Shown: positions 55,363 through 64,000 of the stretch, one piece after another
Layout of the letters: each line of letters begins with the position of its first letter
How positions within the stretch are numbered: the stretch's first letter is position 1
Source of the DNA: JBMDXB01 sp048594885
Lineage (GTDB): Bacteria > Acidobacteriota > Vicinamibacteria > Vicinamibacterales > 2-12-FULL-66-21
Reading direction: 5' to 3'
Assembly: GCA_048594885.1 (NCBI GenBank)
Contig: JBMDXB010000107.1
Location: 1 to 64,000, forward strand
DNA: 64,000 nucleotides
Notes under the pieces: generated by a model
What the model was told of the DNA's origin: nothing
Database searches by the model: none
What the model saw: only the letters and a program-made list of their open reading frames with translations
Position numbers and translations under genes: made by a program

Positions 55363-56969
55363 ACGTTCTCCTTCTGAGTCTCGGCGGTGGCGGCGGGAAC
55401 ATCCTGCGGTCGTTGAAAGCGATCCTTCAGCGCGATCTCGAGGTGACCGAAACGATCGACGCCGCGTATGCCGATCGATTGCGGCAACGCATTGCGACGA
55501 AGTTTCTCGACAGCAACGAGTTCTCGCTCGCGGACGTCCCGCCCGAGGAACGGCTGCTCATCGGAGCTACAACGACGAAGCGGCTGGGGTCTGGGCACAA
55601 CCCGGACGTGGCGCGCGCCGCGCTGGAGGAATCGAGGAGCGAAATCGAGGCGCTGGTGGGCCGGTATGCGGCGATCGTGCTGATCGCGACCGGCGGCAAG
55701 GGGACCGGCGCCGGGACGATCTTTCCCATCGCCGAAATGGCGCGCCGTCAGAAGAAACTCGTCATTCCGGTGTTCGTGTGTCCGTCGTTCGAACGGCACG
55801 AGGTCGAGAAGCGCCGCTACGATCACGCTCGCAAAGTCGTCCAGGAGTTCGATCGCGCGGGCATCAGGCTGCTCGAGATCCTGAACGACCGTGGCTACAG
55901 CGACCGCGCTCCGCTGCCGCAGTCCGTCGTCTGGGAGCGCATGAACGTGCCGATCGCGCGCAGCCTACGTGGGTTGCTGTACGTCCTGGAGGATCTCTCG
56001 CAGGTCGATCCCTCGGACCTCTCCGTCCTGTTCGCCGGGCCGGGGCGGCTGCGCCTTGCGTTCGCCGAAATCGATCCGCCGGACGGCGCCGATCCCACTG
56101 CGGAGCAGATTGACGAGGCGGTGCGCGCCTGCTGGGAGAATCCCTACGACGCCTTCGGCGCGTCCGTCGGCACATCGCTGATCTGCATCCAGGGACACTG
56201 GTCCAACGTGGTCGATGCGCGCATCAAGGGACGCTTCCGCTCGCTCGTCGCGAGCGACCGAGACGAAGCCTACAACCCGCTGTACGCCCGCGCCATCCAG
56301 ATGCCGAAGCCGTGGGGCGTCACGGCGCTCTTTGCCGAGCACACGGGGGATCATCCCCCGATCGAGATTGCGTGGCCGCTCGAGCAGTATGAGCCGCCGC
56401 CGAGGGTCCTGCCATTCGTCATGAGCGAGCCTCCCGCTCCCGAGCCCCCTGCGCCGGAGCCGCTCGCGGCGCCGGCGACGATCGCGACGTCGCGGGAGAC
56501 AGAACAGGAGTTTTCCAGCTTCCGGGACTTCGCCCGCGCGCTGAACCGCGGCGATGCCGCCGCCCTCGCGCTGGCTGCCAATGGGTCGGAGGCATCCATC
56601 GGGTTCGATGACGTGGAGCTGAGAAAGCTGCTGACTGCCGTCTGGTTCCGCGGGGTGTTCGAACGCCTGTCGCGAAGCTGGCGCGAACGGTTGTTCGACG
56701 CGGTCATCGAGCTGGTGCCCGTGCCGAACCACGTCGTGCGGGTCGGCCGGCACGCCGTCCCGCTGAGCGAGGTCAGCGTAACTCAGTTGGACGACCTCGC
56801 GACCCGGACGGATCTCCCGGAGGCCGTCCGTCGCGACGTTCAGTTGCTGATCGCCATCGGCCGCTTCTGGGGGGAGGACGCGATCCGCCGCTGTCAGTTC
56901 ACCGTCGAAGCTTCGGCGGAACCTTCGAGATTCGGCGTGCCCAGTCTTCGCTCGCTTCTGCTGCGGTGA
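55359..56969 (+). CDS. Divergent FtsZ/tubulin-like GTPase
   Basis: A 536-residue protein from GTG 55359 (AGGCAGG upstream). N-terminal glycine loop GGGGGN (residues 9-14) and tubulin signature TGGKGTGAGT (111-120; FtsZ has GGGTGTG) define the GTP-binding fold. The synergy loop is QVDPSDLSVLF (215-225), matching FtsZ NxDxxD with Asn replaced by Gln and both Asp kept. The beta-sheet cores (IVLIATGG, KKLVIPVFVCPSF) fit. A Pro-rich linker (about 358-375) leads to a helical C-terminal domain (about 395-536, e.g. LRKLLTAVWFRGVFERLSRSW) absent from FtsZ. It is not the cell-division FtsZ. Coupled to the membrane gene upstream, it probably forms filaments at a membrane site. Confidence 0.85.
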   Translation: MNVLLLSLGGGGGNILRSLKAILQRDLEVTETIDAAYADRLRQRIATKFLDSNEFSLADVPPEERLLIGATTTKRLGSGHNPDVARAALEESRSEIEALVGRYAAIVLIATGGKGTGAGTIFPIAEMARRQKKLVIPVFVCPSFERHEVEKRRYDHARKVVQEFDRAGIRLLEILNDRGYSDRAPLPQSVVWERMNVPIARSLRGLLYVLEDLSQVDPSDLSVLFAGPGRLRLAFAEIDPPDGADPTAEQIDEAVRACWENPYDAFGASVGTSLICIQGHWSNVVDARIKGRFRSLVASDRDEAYNPLYARAIQMPKPWGVTALFAEHTGDHPPIEIAWPLEQYEPPPRVLPFVMSEPPAPEPPAPEPLAAPATIATSRETEQEFSSFRDFARALNRGDAAALALAANGSEASIGFDDVELRKLLTAVWFRGVFERLSRSWRERLFDAVIELVPVPNHVVRVGRHAVPLSEVSVTQLDDLATRTDLPEAVRRDVQLLIAIGRFWGEDAIRRCQFTVEASAEPSRFGVPSLRSLLLR

Positions 56970-56987
56970 TCGTGCCGGCAGCGTCGA

Positions 56988-57866
56988 TCACCGCCGCGCG
57001 ATGAAGCCCCGCTGTTCGCCGTTCTGGGTTTCGTAGACACCGACGATGTCGCCGCGCGCGTTGATGCCGAAGGCGGCCGTGCTCTTCGAGTTGGGAACGC
57101 GAAGCGTCGTGTCCTGCCCGTTCACCCGTACGAAACCCTGCTTCACGGACGATGAATCCTCGAAGACACCGACGATCGTCCCTTCGTCGTTGACATCCCA
57201 TGCCTCGGTGAGCTTCGCTCCGGATACCGTGAACGTCGAGAGCGCACCGCGCTCGATGAGGTAGGCCTGCCCGGTCGGCATGATCATGCCGACGATCTTC
57301 GAGCCATCCGCGGTGGCGCCGTTGTGCATGCTCCCCGGGGGGTCGATCAGCTTGACCGACGCCGCTGTCACGGCCGAAGCGGCGAGCGCGCTGGCGGGGA
57401 TCGTCATCCCGCGCATCGTCGCGATGTCGCCGGTCTTGTGAAAGCAGCCGACGACGCTGCCATCACCCAGGAGGCGCATCGCCATTCCGTACTCGAACTC
57501 CGGATGATCGATGCGCCGGAACGCTCCCGATGGCGCCAGCAGGAAGCCGTGGTAGGCCATCGGGTCCTTCTCGTCGGGCATCCTGAAGCCACCCGACACC
57601 CCGCCGTTGGCATCGATCCCGTACACCTGCGTCAGCGACGCGCCGGGGTACTGGACGCTGGTGAACGTGCCGTCCTTGTAGACGAACCCGTAGGTGCGGT
57701 CCTCCTGGGAGTACCAGCCGACCACGTGCCCGGCGGCGTTGATGCCGGATGCGGCGGTGGACTTCGCGCCCGGATAGGCCAGCTCGGTGTAGGTGTAGGA
57801 ACCTTCGCCGCGCCTGCTGCAGCCGGCGGCGATCACGAGCAGAAGGACAGCAATGAGGCGGATCAT
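56988..57866 (-). CDS. HAF-repeat lipoprotein
   Basis: A 292-residue lipoprotein with signal IAVLLLVIAAGCSRRG. The body consists of beta units of the HAF (extracellular repeat) type: YPGAKSTAASGINAAGHVVGW, YPGASLTQVYGIDANGGVSGGF, KLTEAWDVNDEGTIVGVFE and STAAFGINARGDIVGVYE, each followed by a GFVYKDG/GFVRVNG/GFIAR strand. The repeats probably form a propeller on the cell surface. It begins 14 nt after the kinase-TPR gene and is probably its co-transcribed partner. Confidence 0.9.
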   Translation of the reverse strand: MIRLIAVLLLVIAAGCSRRGEGSYTYTELAYPGAKSTAASGINAAGHVVGWYSQEDRTYGFVYKDGTFTSVQYPGASLTQVYGIDANGGVSGGFRMPDEKDPMAYHGFLLAPSGAFRRIDHPEFEYGMAMRLLGDGSVVGCFHKTGDIATMRGMTIPASALAASAVTAASVKLIDPPGSMHNGATADGSKIVGMIMPTGQAYLIERGALSTFTVSGAKLTEAWDVNDEGTIVGVFEDSSSVKQGFVRVNGQDTTLRVPNSKSTAAFGINARGDIVGVYETQNGEQRGFIARR

Positions 57867-57880
57867 GAATCGTCTCCTGG

Positions 57881-60355
57881 TCACATGCCGCGCCGCTCGA
57901 TCGGCTGCAGGGCGGCGAACTGCGGGGCGGGCAGCCGCATCTCGCGCGCCGTCAGGTCGGCGAGCCGCGTGTCGCCGCGCAGCCGATCGAAGCGCATGTC
58001 CCACCCGACGTGGACGATGAACGGCGACCGCTCGTCGGCGGCGCGGCGCAGCCATTTGAAGGCGGCGTCGGCGTCGCCGAGCCCGGCGTGTACGGTGGCA
58101 ACGTCGTACGGCGACACGTACTCGCGCTCACCCCGCGCCAAGAGCTGATCGAGCGTCCGTCGCGCCTCCTGCTCCCGGCCCGACACGGCGAGCGCGTGCC
58201 CCAGCGACGCCAGCGTAAAGGTGCTCTCCTTGAGCTTCACGGCTTCGCGGAACGCCGTGATGGCGGCGTCGCGTTGTCCCAGCCCGAGGCGGCCCCAGCC
58301 GAGCACGGCCTGCGCCCAGTAATCCGGCATCATCCCGTTCGCTTCCGTCGCGTACTTCACCGCCGCGTCGAACCGCGCGTCGAACAGGCTGTGCCAGCCG
58401 AGGCACGAGATGAGCATCGGGTTGACCGGATCGAGCGCGACGGCTTCCTTCGCCTGCTCCATCGACTCCCGCTGGCGCCCCTGCCCGAGCAGGAAGTGCG
58501 CGTAGTCGTGGCGGATCTGCGCGTGGCCGGGACTGATCTCCAGCGCGCGGCGGAAATGCGCCTCCGCCCCCTGCCAGTCCCAGTCCTGCAGCATCTTGAC
58601 GAGGGCGAGCTGCGCGTGCGCTTCCGCCATCTCGCCGTCGCGATCGAGCGCGGCGCTGGCGGCGCGGCGCATGCCGGCGAGTGCCACGCTCGGCGCGATG
58701 TCGCCGAAGAACCCGAGGAAGTAGTAGGCGCGCGCCAGGCCCGCCTGGGCCGGCGCATAATCGGGATCGAGCTGCACCGCGCGCTCGAACGCCGCGAGCG
58801 CCTGCGGCAGCTTCGCGTGCGCCTGGTAATACGACGCCTTGAGATACGCCTCGTGCGCAGCCGGATCGAGCTCGCGGGCGGCCGGCGCCTGCGGTGCGGA
58901 CGGCTCGCGGCGGCGCGTCACGGTCGCCGTCACGGCATCGGCGAGGTCGTGCTGCACCCGGAACAGCTCGCGGACGTGGCCCGTGTACTCGTGCTCCCAG
59001 AGGCGCTGCTGGCGATCGGGCCGCACGAGCCACGCCTTCACGCGGACGGTATCGCCATCGCGCGCGAGCGTCCCTTGCAGCAGCACGTCCACGTGCAGCT
59101 CCCGCGCGATGTCGGCGGGCGATTTCTGCGCGTCCTTGCCCATGCCGGATCGGCCGCCCGCCTGGCCCTCACCGCTCATGAATGCCATGCCGCCGCCCAT
59201 GGCCATGCCTGCCGCGGGCATACCGCCCATGCCGCCTTCCATCGCGGTCCCGTACCGCATCACCGACATGCGCGACACGACGCGGACGCCGGGCACGCGC
59301 ACGAGATCGCTGATGAGCGCGTCGGAGAGGCCGTCGGCGAGATAGGCGTGATCGGGATCGGTCGATTCGTTCGTGAACGGCAGGACGGCGAGGCTGGTCA
59401 CTGGCGGATCCGCGGGGCGTTGTCGCAGGTTCCAGCCGACGAGCGCCGCGATCGCGAGCAGGGCGGCGGCCGCGGCGCCCGCGATCGTGCGGACGCCTGG
59501 CGCGCGCGGGCGCCCGCGCACCTTGCCGCAGACGTCGAGCGCGTCGCGGAACTGACCGGCGGTCGCGAACCGATCGGCAGGCGTGCGGTCGAGCGAGCGC
59601 ACGAGCACCTGTTCGAGCGCCTCGGGCACGGCGGGGCGGACGGTGCGAATCCTCGGCGGGGGATCGCCGAGGCGCTTGGCGATGATCGCCTGAACACTGG
59701 CGCCCGTGAACGGCGGCTCGCCCGCGAGCATCTCGTAGAGGACACAGGCAAGGCTGTACAGATCGGATCGGCCGTCGAGGATGCCGCCGCTGGCCTGCTC
59801 GGGGCTCATGTACAGCGGTGTGCCGAGCGTCACGCCCGTCGCCGTCATTCCGGCGTCTGCCGCCGCGTCGATCGCGCGGGCGATGCCGAAGTCGGCGAGG
59901 ACCGCGTGGCCGTCCTCGAGCAGGATGTTCTCCGGCTTGATGTCGCGGTGGAGCACGTCGCGGCGGTGGGCATGGTCGAGCGCGCTCGCCACCTCGCACG
60001 TGATGCGCACCGCATCGTCGATCGGGAGCTGCCGCTCACGCTTCAGGCGATCGCGCAGCGCCTCGCCCGCGACGTACGGCATCACGTAGTAGAGGACTCC
60101 GTCCGCCTCGCCCGAGTCGTGCAGCGGCAGGATGTGGGGGTGGGTCAGCCGCGCCGCGATCTCGATCTCGCGAAGAAAACGCTCCGGTCCGAGCGCGCGC
60201 GACACGTCCGGATGGACGACTTTGACGGCAACAGCACGATCGTGCTTGCGATCGCGAGCCAGATACACGGTGGCCATGCCACCGCGGCCGAGCACGCGTT
60301 CGATCACATACCGGTCTGACAGCACCGCCGAAGCGGCGAGGACAGTAGTGTCCAA
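57881..60355 (-). CDS. Ser/Thr kinase with TolB-like domain and TPR
   Basis: An 824-residue membrane kinase. Hanks-type domain (1-275): VLGRGGMATVYLARD, AVKVVHP, HRDIKPENILLEDG, LADFGIARAI and GTPLYMSPEQA. One helix at about 293-312. A TolB/FlgO-like N-terminal domain (ALAVLPFTNESTDPDHAYLADG, DALISDLVRVPGVRVVSRMSV) is split by a Met/Gly-rich insert at about 370-405 (MGGMPAAGMAMGGGMAF). TPR units run through the rest (AHEAYLKASYYQAHAKLPQA, AEAHFRRALEISPGHAQIRHDYAHF, WAQAVLGWGRLGLGQRDAAI). Substrates unknown. The next gene encodes a surface HAF-repeat lipoprotein. Confidence 0.95.
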   Translation of the reverse strand: MDTTVLAASAVLSDRYVIERVLGRGGMATVYLARDRKHDRAVAVKVVHPDVSRALGPERFLREIEIAARLTHPHILPLHDSGEADGVLYYVMPYVAGEALRDRLKRERQLPIDDAVRITCEVASALDHAHRRDVLHRDIKPENILLEDGHAVLADFGIARAIDAAADAGMTATGVTLGTPLYMSPEQASGGILDGRSDLYSLACVLYEMLAGEPPFTGASVQAIIAKRLGDPPPRIRTVRPAVPEALEQVLVRSLDRTPADRFATAGQFRDALDVCGKVRGRPRAPGVRTIAGAAAAALLAIAALVGWNLRQRPADPPVTSLAVLPFTNESTDPDHAYLADGLSDALISDLVRVPGVRVVSRMSVMRYGTAMEGGMGGMPAAGMAMGGGMAFMSGEGQAGGRSGMGKDAQKSPADIARELHVDVLLQGTLARDGDTVRVKAWLVRPDRQQRLWEHEYTGHVRELFRVQHDLADAVTATVTRRREPSAPQAPAARELDPAAHEAYLKASYYQAHAKLPQALAAFERAVQLDPDYAPAQAGLARAYYFLGFFGDIAPSVALAGMRRAASAALDRDGEMAEAHAQLALVKMLQDWDWQGAEAHFRRALEISPGHAQIRHDYAHFLLGQGRQRESMEQAKEAVALDPVNPMLISCLGWHSLFDARFDAAVKYATEANGMMPDYWAQAVLGWGRLGLGQRDAAITAFREAVKLKESTFTLASLGHALAVSGREQEARRTLDQLLARGEREYVSPYDVATVHAGLGDADAAFKWLRRAADERSPFIVHVGWDMRFDRLRGDTRLADLTAREMRLPAPQFAALQPIERRGM

Positions 60356-60413
60356 GGCTGTCTCCGGGGGAGCACGGGCATTATACGCGCTCTGACGGCG
60401 GGGAGAATGCCGA

Positions 60414-61613
60414 TCAACTCAGCGTGCCTTTGGTGCCGTTCCAGCGCACGGGCCGGCCGGCTTTGAGCGCCGCGTTGGCAATGTGCGACGTCCGCGCCGC
60501 GCGGTGGCCGGCGCGGATGTCCGCGTTCGGCGCCTTGCGGCTCCGGATGCAATCGAGCCAGTTCTGGAGATGCGCCCGCGAGCCGTCGCCGCTCGAGCGG
60601 ACGAAGATCTCCGGCTCCGGCGTCAACGAGCCGGGCGCATATTCGGCGGCGTCGCGGTAGAAAGCCAGCCGCGCGCGATCGATCTTCAGCGTCCCCAGCT
60701 CGCCGCGGAACTCCAGTCCGCCGTCGTCCACGCGGCTGACGTAGGTGCCGAGATACGCGGCCGTGAAGTTCGGGAACTCCACGGTGGCCGAAACGGTGTC
60801 CGGCGCCTCCCAGATTTTGATGTTGTAGTTGTGCCCGGACGCCATGGCCGACGTCGGCGCATCGACGTCCATGTACCAGTGGACGACGTCGATCCAGTGG
60901 GTCATGAGGTCGGTGAGACAGCCGCCGCCGAACTGCCAGAAGTGGCGCCACTGGTAGAAGCGTTCCGGGCGGAACGGCTGGTCGGGCGCGGGGCCGAGCC
61001 ACTGCTTCCAATCGAGCTTCTCGAGGGTGACGGGCGAGTAGGTGCCGGCGCGCGCGTGCTGATACCAGTAGGTGTGGACGAACGTGATCTGCCCGAGCCG
61101 TCCGGAGTCGATGATCTGCTTGCCGAGGATCCAGTGGTCCCAGCTTCGCTGCTGCATGCCGCTCTGGACGATCTGCTTCGACGCCTCCACGGCTTTCACC
61201 ATCTCGGCGCCTTCTTCGATGCTGTGCGAAATCGGCTTCTCGACGTAGACGTCCTTGCCGGCAGCGACGCCGTCCAGTGTCATCTTCGTGTGCCAGTGAT
61301 CGGGCGAGCCGATAAGGACCGCGTCGATATCGCGGTTGTCGAGAATGCGTCGGTAATCCGCGACCTTGATCGCGTCCGGCCCGGCGATCTCCGCGGCCTG
61401 CTGCAATCGCGGCTCATAGACGTCGCACACGGCGGCGATCTGCGCGCCGCGCAGGGCCTTCAAGTGCGTCATCAGGCCGCGCGCGCGTCCCCCCGTGCCG
61501 ATCACGCCAATGCGGATGCGATCGCTCGCGCCCTGCGCGGTCGCCGCAGCGAGGCGGGTACCGATTGCGAAGCCTGAAGCAGCCGAGAGAAACGCGCGTC
61601 GCGTGCAGTCCAT
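60414..61613 (-). CDS. Gfo/Idh/MocA family oxidoreductase with Tat signal
   Basis: A 399-residue protein. The N-terminus is a twin-arginine signal (CTRRAFLSAASGFAIGTRLA). Rossmann NAD(P) motif: IGVIGTGGRARGLMTHL. The family motifs GSPDHWHTKMTLDGVAAGKDVYVEKPISHSIEEG (here as DHWHTKMTLDG and GKDVYVEKPISHS, EKP near residue 126) and the C-terminal substrate half (FWQFGGGCLTDLMTHWIDVVHWYM) are complete. Tat-exported members in Planctomycetes and Acidobacteriota reduce or oxidise sugars outside the cytoplasm. It is divergent from the GHL10 gene. Confidence 0.93.
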   Translation of the reverse strand: MDCTRRAFLSAASGFAIGTRLAAATAQGASDRIRIGVIGTGGRARGLMTHLKALRGAQIAAVCDVYEPRLQQAAEIAGPDAIKVADYRRILDNRDIDAVLIGSPDHWHTKMTLDGVAAGKDVYVEKPISHSIEEGAEMVKAVEASKQIVQSGMQQRSWDHWILGKQIIDSGRLGQITFVHTYWYQHARAGTYSPVTLEKLDWKQWLGPAPDQPFRPERFYQWRHFWQFGGGCLTDLMTHWIDVVHWYMDVDAPTSAMASGHNYNIKIWEAPDTVSATVEFPNFTAAYLGTYVSRVDDGGLEFRGELGTLKIDRARLAFYRDAAEYAPGSLTPEPEIFVRSSGDGSRAHLQNWLDCIRSRKAPNADIRAGHRAARTSHIANAALKAGRPVRWNGTKGTLS

Positions 61614-61711
61614 CGAGAACCTCCTGTGGATGAGCTCGAAAAATCAGCGCGGCCCCTTATCATCGGGCGCCCGCCAGTCCACACGGACGGCCACGAATCG
61701 CAGGAGGCCGA

Positions 61712-63796
61712 ATGTCTCGCAACTTCAGGCAATGCGCCGCGGCATCGATCGCCCTCGTTCTTCTGTTCGCGCCCGCGGCGGCGGCGGCCCCGCAGGCGGA
61801 GTATCGCGCATTCTGGGTCGATACGTTCAACACCGCGCTCAACAGCCACGCCGACGTCGTCGCCGTCGTCGACAAGGCAAGAGCGGCGAACGCGAACGCC
61901 ATCTTCGCGCAAGTGCGGCGCCGCGGCGATGCCTGGTATCTGAACTCGCTCGAACCGCTGCCAGACCCGAACACCATCGCTCCGGGCTTCGACCCGCTGC
62001 AGGACCTGATCATCGAAGGCCACGCGGCGGGACTCGAGGTCCATGCCTTCGTCATCATCGGCGCGGTATGGAACAGGCACCCGGTGATTCTGGGGCCACC
62101 CGCCAGCCCGAATCACGTGTTCAACCTGCACGGCGGGTTCGACCCTGCGACCGGTACGATCGTGCAGGGACCGGACAACTGGCTGACGCGGAGCCTGCTG
62201 CCGACCATCGCGTTCCAGGGCCATCGTTTCGGCGCCGACTTCTGGATCGAGCCGGGGCATCCGGATGCTGCGGCGTACACGGTCGATGTCCTGATGCACC
62301 TGGTCGCGAACTACGACGTCGACGGGCTGCATCTCGATCGCATCCGGTATCCGGAGTTCTCGGCCACCGGCCAGACGCCCGCGAACGGGACGAACATCGG
62401 CTACAACTTCACGAACATCGCGCGCTTCAATCGCCACTACGGGATCACGCCGGAGGATCTGCCGCCGGCGACCGGTGACGTGCGCTGGACGCAGTGGCGC
62501 CGCGATCAGGTCACCCACCTCGTTCGCCGCATCTACTTGAACGCGGTTGCGCTGAAGCCGCAACTGAAGATCTCGGCGGCGCTGATCGCGTTCGGCGGCG
62601 GACCCGTGGCCGAGACGTCGTGGCCGACGGTGTCGGAGGCCCATTGGCGTGTCTACCAAGACTGGCGCGCGTGGACGGAGGAGGGCATCCTCGATCTTGC
62701 GATCCCGATGAACTATAAGCGCGAGCACATCGCGTCACAGCAGACCCAGTTCAATCAGTGGCTCGAGTGGACGCGCAATCATCAGTACGGCCGCGCCGCG
62801 CTCATGGGGCAGGGTGCCTTCGTCAACGCGATCGAGGGGACACTTCGCCAGGTGCGCCGATCGCTCGCGCCGTCCGCGACGACCGGCAACACACTCGGTG
62901 GCGTGGTGTTCTTCTCGATGGCGACCAGCAACGTCTTCACGAACAACGGTGCGACGGTTCCGGTGCCGTTGCCGAATCCGTACTCGATCCCGCCGAACCA
63001 GTTCACGCCGACCCGCTCGTTCGCGGAATTCGCCTCGGGACTGACGACGGGGAAGTCCGTCGACGGGACGACGCTGTACGAGGATCCGGTCGCCAATCCG
63101 ACACCCGTCTTCAATCTGCCGGTCCCCGTGCCGGTGCATCCGTGGAAGAACAACCCGCAGGTCGGACATCTGAAGGGATTCGCGAGGACGGAGCTCGGCG
63201 CCGCGGTGGATACCGGTGCGATCCGGATCGCGCGCGAGGGCAGCGACACGCCTTCAACCGGGCGCACGCTCGTGACGAATGCGACCGACGGCGGCGGCTT
63301 CTACGGCGGTGTCGACCTCGCACCCGGCGCGTATCGCGTGACCGTGACACCGAGGGGCGAGACGCCCTACACGTCGTGCGTTGCGACAGCCGTCGTCACC
63401 GCCGGCGCCGTGTCGACGCTCGACGTCGTCGTCGATCGCACGGCGCCCGTGACGGCGGTTGCCGCTGACCCGCAGCAGCTCTGGCCGCCGAACGGCGAGT
63501 TCGCGACCGTCAATATTTCCGGCACGGCGTCGGACGTGGGCACCGGCATTACCTCCATCACGTTGCGCGTCATCGACGAATACGGTGAAGTCGAACCGGC
63601 TGTTGCCGCGATTTCCGGCGGCGGAGCGACGTCGCTCCCGTGGTCGGCGCAGGTGCAACTGCAGGCATTTCGGCGCGAGGAGGATCGCGACGGCCGCACC
63701 TACACGATTGAGGCGACGCTGGTCGACCGCGCGTGCAACCTCCGCGTTGTCACGACGAGCGTGGTGGTGCCGCACGATCTCAGAATCGATCGATGA
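61712..63796 (+). CDS. GHL10 family glycosidase with C-terminal Ig-like modules
   Basis: A 694-residue secreted protein; GGAGG lies before ATG 61712. Signal peptide: ASIALVLLFAPAAAAA. Residues about 28-400 are a glycosyl hydrolase-like 10 TIM barrel: EYRAFWVDTFNTALNSHADV, IFAQVRRRGDAWYLNS, NYDVDGLHLDRIRYPEF and DLAIPMNYKREHI. The C-terminus carries a carboxypeptidase-regulatory-like unit (TNATDGGGFYGGVDLAPGAYRVTV) and an Ig-like domain (APVTAVAADPQQLWPPNGEF, VNISGTASDVGTGITSITLRV). Likely acts on a surface polysaccharide; the exact bond is not known. Confidence 0.92.
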   Translation: MSRNFRQCAAASIALVLLFAPAAAAAPQAEYRAFWVDTFNTALNSHADVVAVVDKARAANANAIFAQVRRRGDAWYLNSLEPLPDPNTIAPGFDPLQDLIIEGHAAGLEVHAFVIIGAVWNRHPVILGPPASPNHVFNLHGGFDPATGTIVQGPDNWLTRSLLPTIAFQGHRFGADFWIEPGHPDAAAYTVDVLMHLVANYDVDGLHLDRIRYPEFSATGQTPANGTNIGYNFTNIARFNRHYGITPEDLPPATGDVRWTQWRRDQVTHLVRRIYLNAVALKPQLKISAALIAFGGGPVAETSWPTVSEAHWRVYQDWRAWTEEGILDLAIPMNYKREHIASQQTQFNQWLEWTRNHQYGRAALMGQGAFVNAIEGTLRQVRRSLAPSATTGNTLGGVVFFSMATSNVFTNNGATVPVPLPNPYSIPPNQFTPTRSFAEFASGLTTGKSVDGTTLYEDPVANPTPVFNLPVPVPVHPWKNNPQVGHLKGFARTELGAAVDTGAIRIAREGSDTPSTGRTLVTNATDGGGFYGGVDLAPGAYRVTVTPRGETPYTSCVATAVVTAGAVSTLDVVVDRTAPVTAVAADPQQLWPPNGEFATVNISGTASDVGTGITSITLRVIDEYGEVEPAVAAISGGGATSLPWSAQVQLQAFRREEDRDGRTYTIEATLVDRACNLRVVTTSVVVPHDLRIDR

Positions 63797-63859
63797 GCAC
63801 GCGCACGACGGCACGCCACTGGCATTGGCATACGCCCGGCACGCGCCGAGGCGCCTCAA

Positions 63860-64000
63860 ATGGAGATTTTTGTAGCGCTCGTAACGATTTCGGTGGTCGC
63901 GCTGCTGCTGGCGTGGTGGCCGACGGTCCGCACCGTCGCCGCTTATCGGAAGCCGGCGGGCGGTATCCTGCGCGATTCCGGGCTGGGCTATGCGCAGGTG
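63860..64000 (+). CDS. Membrane protein, cut by right window edge
   Basis: The first 47 codons of a gene from ATG 63860. The N-terminus is one hydrophobic helix (VALVTISVVALLLAWWP) followed by a soluble part (GGILRDSGLGYAQV) that runs out of the window. No family can be assigned from this fragment. Confidence 0.6.
   Translation, partial: MEIFVALVTISVVALLLAWWPTVRTVAAYRKPAGGILRDSGLGYAQV

Noticed and set aside
58010..60319. A 769-codon plus-strand open frame opposite the kinase-TolB-TPR gene
   Set aside because: It is the antisense shadow of a clear kinase in GC-rich DNA; its residues are Arg/His/Val-rich with no domain.

Overview
The window looks like 64 kb of chromosome from a high-GC Acidobacteriota, probably the Vicinamibacteria lineage. 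The evidence is a TIGR03435-family protein (28408-29232), two PVC-type/TIGR02604-like membrane-bound dehydrogenases fused to cytochrome c domains, three Hanks-type Ser/Thr kinases fused to WD40-like, TPR or novel C-terminal domains, a PEP-CTERM protein, HAF-repeat and carboxypeptidase-regulatory-like lipoproteins, and uniformly GC-rich coding with antisense shadow frames. The lineage is inferred from gene content; no rRNA is present.

Layout. 1-2.8 kb: a truncated ankyrin-repeat gene, a decayed metallo-beta-lactamase-fold gene, and a visibly lower-GC membrane protein gene. 2.8-9.3 kb: a compact minus-strand operon (sialate O-acetylesterase-like protein, heme-binding dehydrogenase, zinc alcohol dehydrogenase, IolB-like isomerase), apparently for sugar or polyol breakdown. 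9.3-11.3 kb: two small exported or membrane proteins, tRNA-Glu(UUC), and directly behind it the frameshifted C-terminus of a serine recombinase, a likely element scar. 11.3-15.6 kb: two divergent SpoIIE/RsbU-type PP2C phosphatases, one with MASE1-PAS-PAS and one with GAF. 15.6-22.5 kb: a broken HTH gene, lipoproteins, a second heme-binding dehydrogenase, a SpoIID remnant, a TAP-like alpha/beta hydrolase, and a PEP-CTERM protein with a strong hairpin. 22.7-30.9 kb: kinase-WD40, Ig-like and repeat lipoproteins, TIGR03435, and a DUF3396-like protein with a deleted partial copy 3 kb away.

31-37.4 kb: a giant pyruvate:ferredoxin oxidoreductase fused in frame behind a YbaK-type tRNA-editing domain, then a CBS protein and a frameshifted membrane protein. 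37.4-42.3 kb: AsmA-like protein, YciI-like protein, amidohydrolase-TPR, and a GH5-like glycosidase. 42.5-46.5 kb: a 1212-residue protein chaining a kinase-like fold, an amylase-type beta-sandwich, a calcineurin-like phosphoesterase, a HAD-like domain and a terminal beta domain. A small partner gene follows, whose 3' end overlaps a copy of the start of the glycosidase gene. 46.5-51 kb: ECF sigma factor with a small membrane partner, a kinase, DUF1206, and a heptamer repeat tract. 51-57 kb: IspH, an ankyrin protein paralogous to the one at the left edge, and a two-gene unit of a membrane protein and a divergent FtsZ/tubulin-like GTPase. 57-64 kb: HAF-repeat lipoprotein, kinase-TolB-TPR, Gfo/Idh/MocA oxidoreductase, GHL10 glycosidase, and a partial membrane protein.

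The best candidates for something undescribed are the FtsZ-like GTPase with its translationally coupled membrane partner (54580-56969), the 1212-residue kinase/phosphoesterase/HAD chain with its neighbour (42505-46512), and the YbaK-PFOR fusion (31089-36416).
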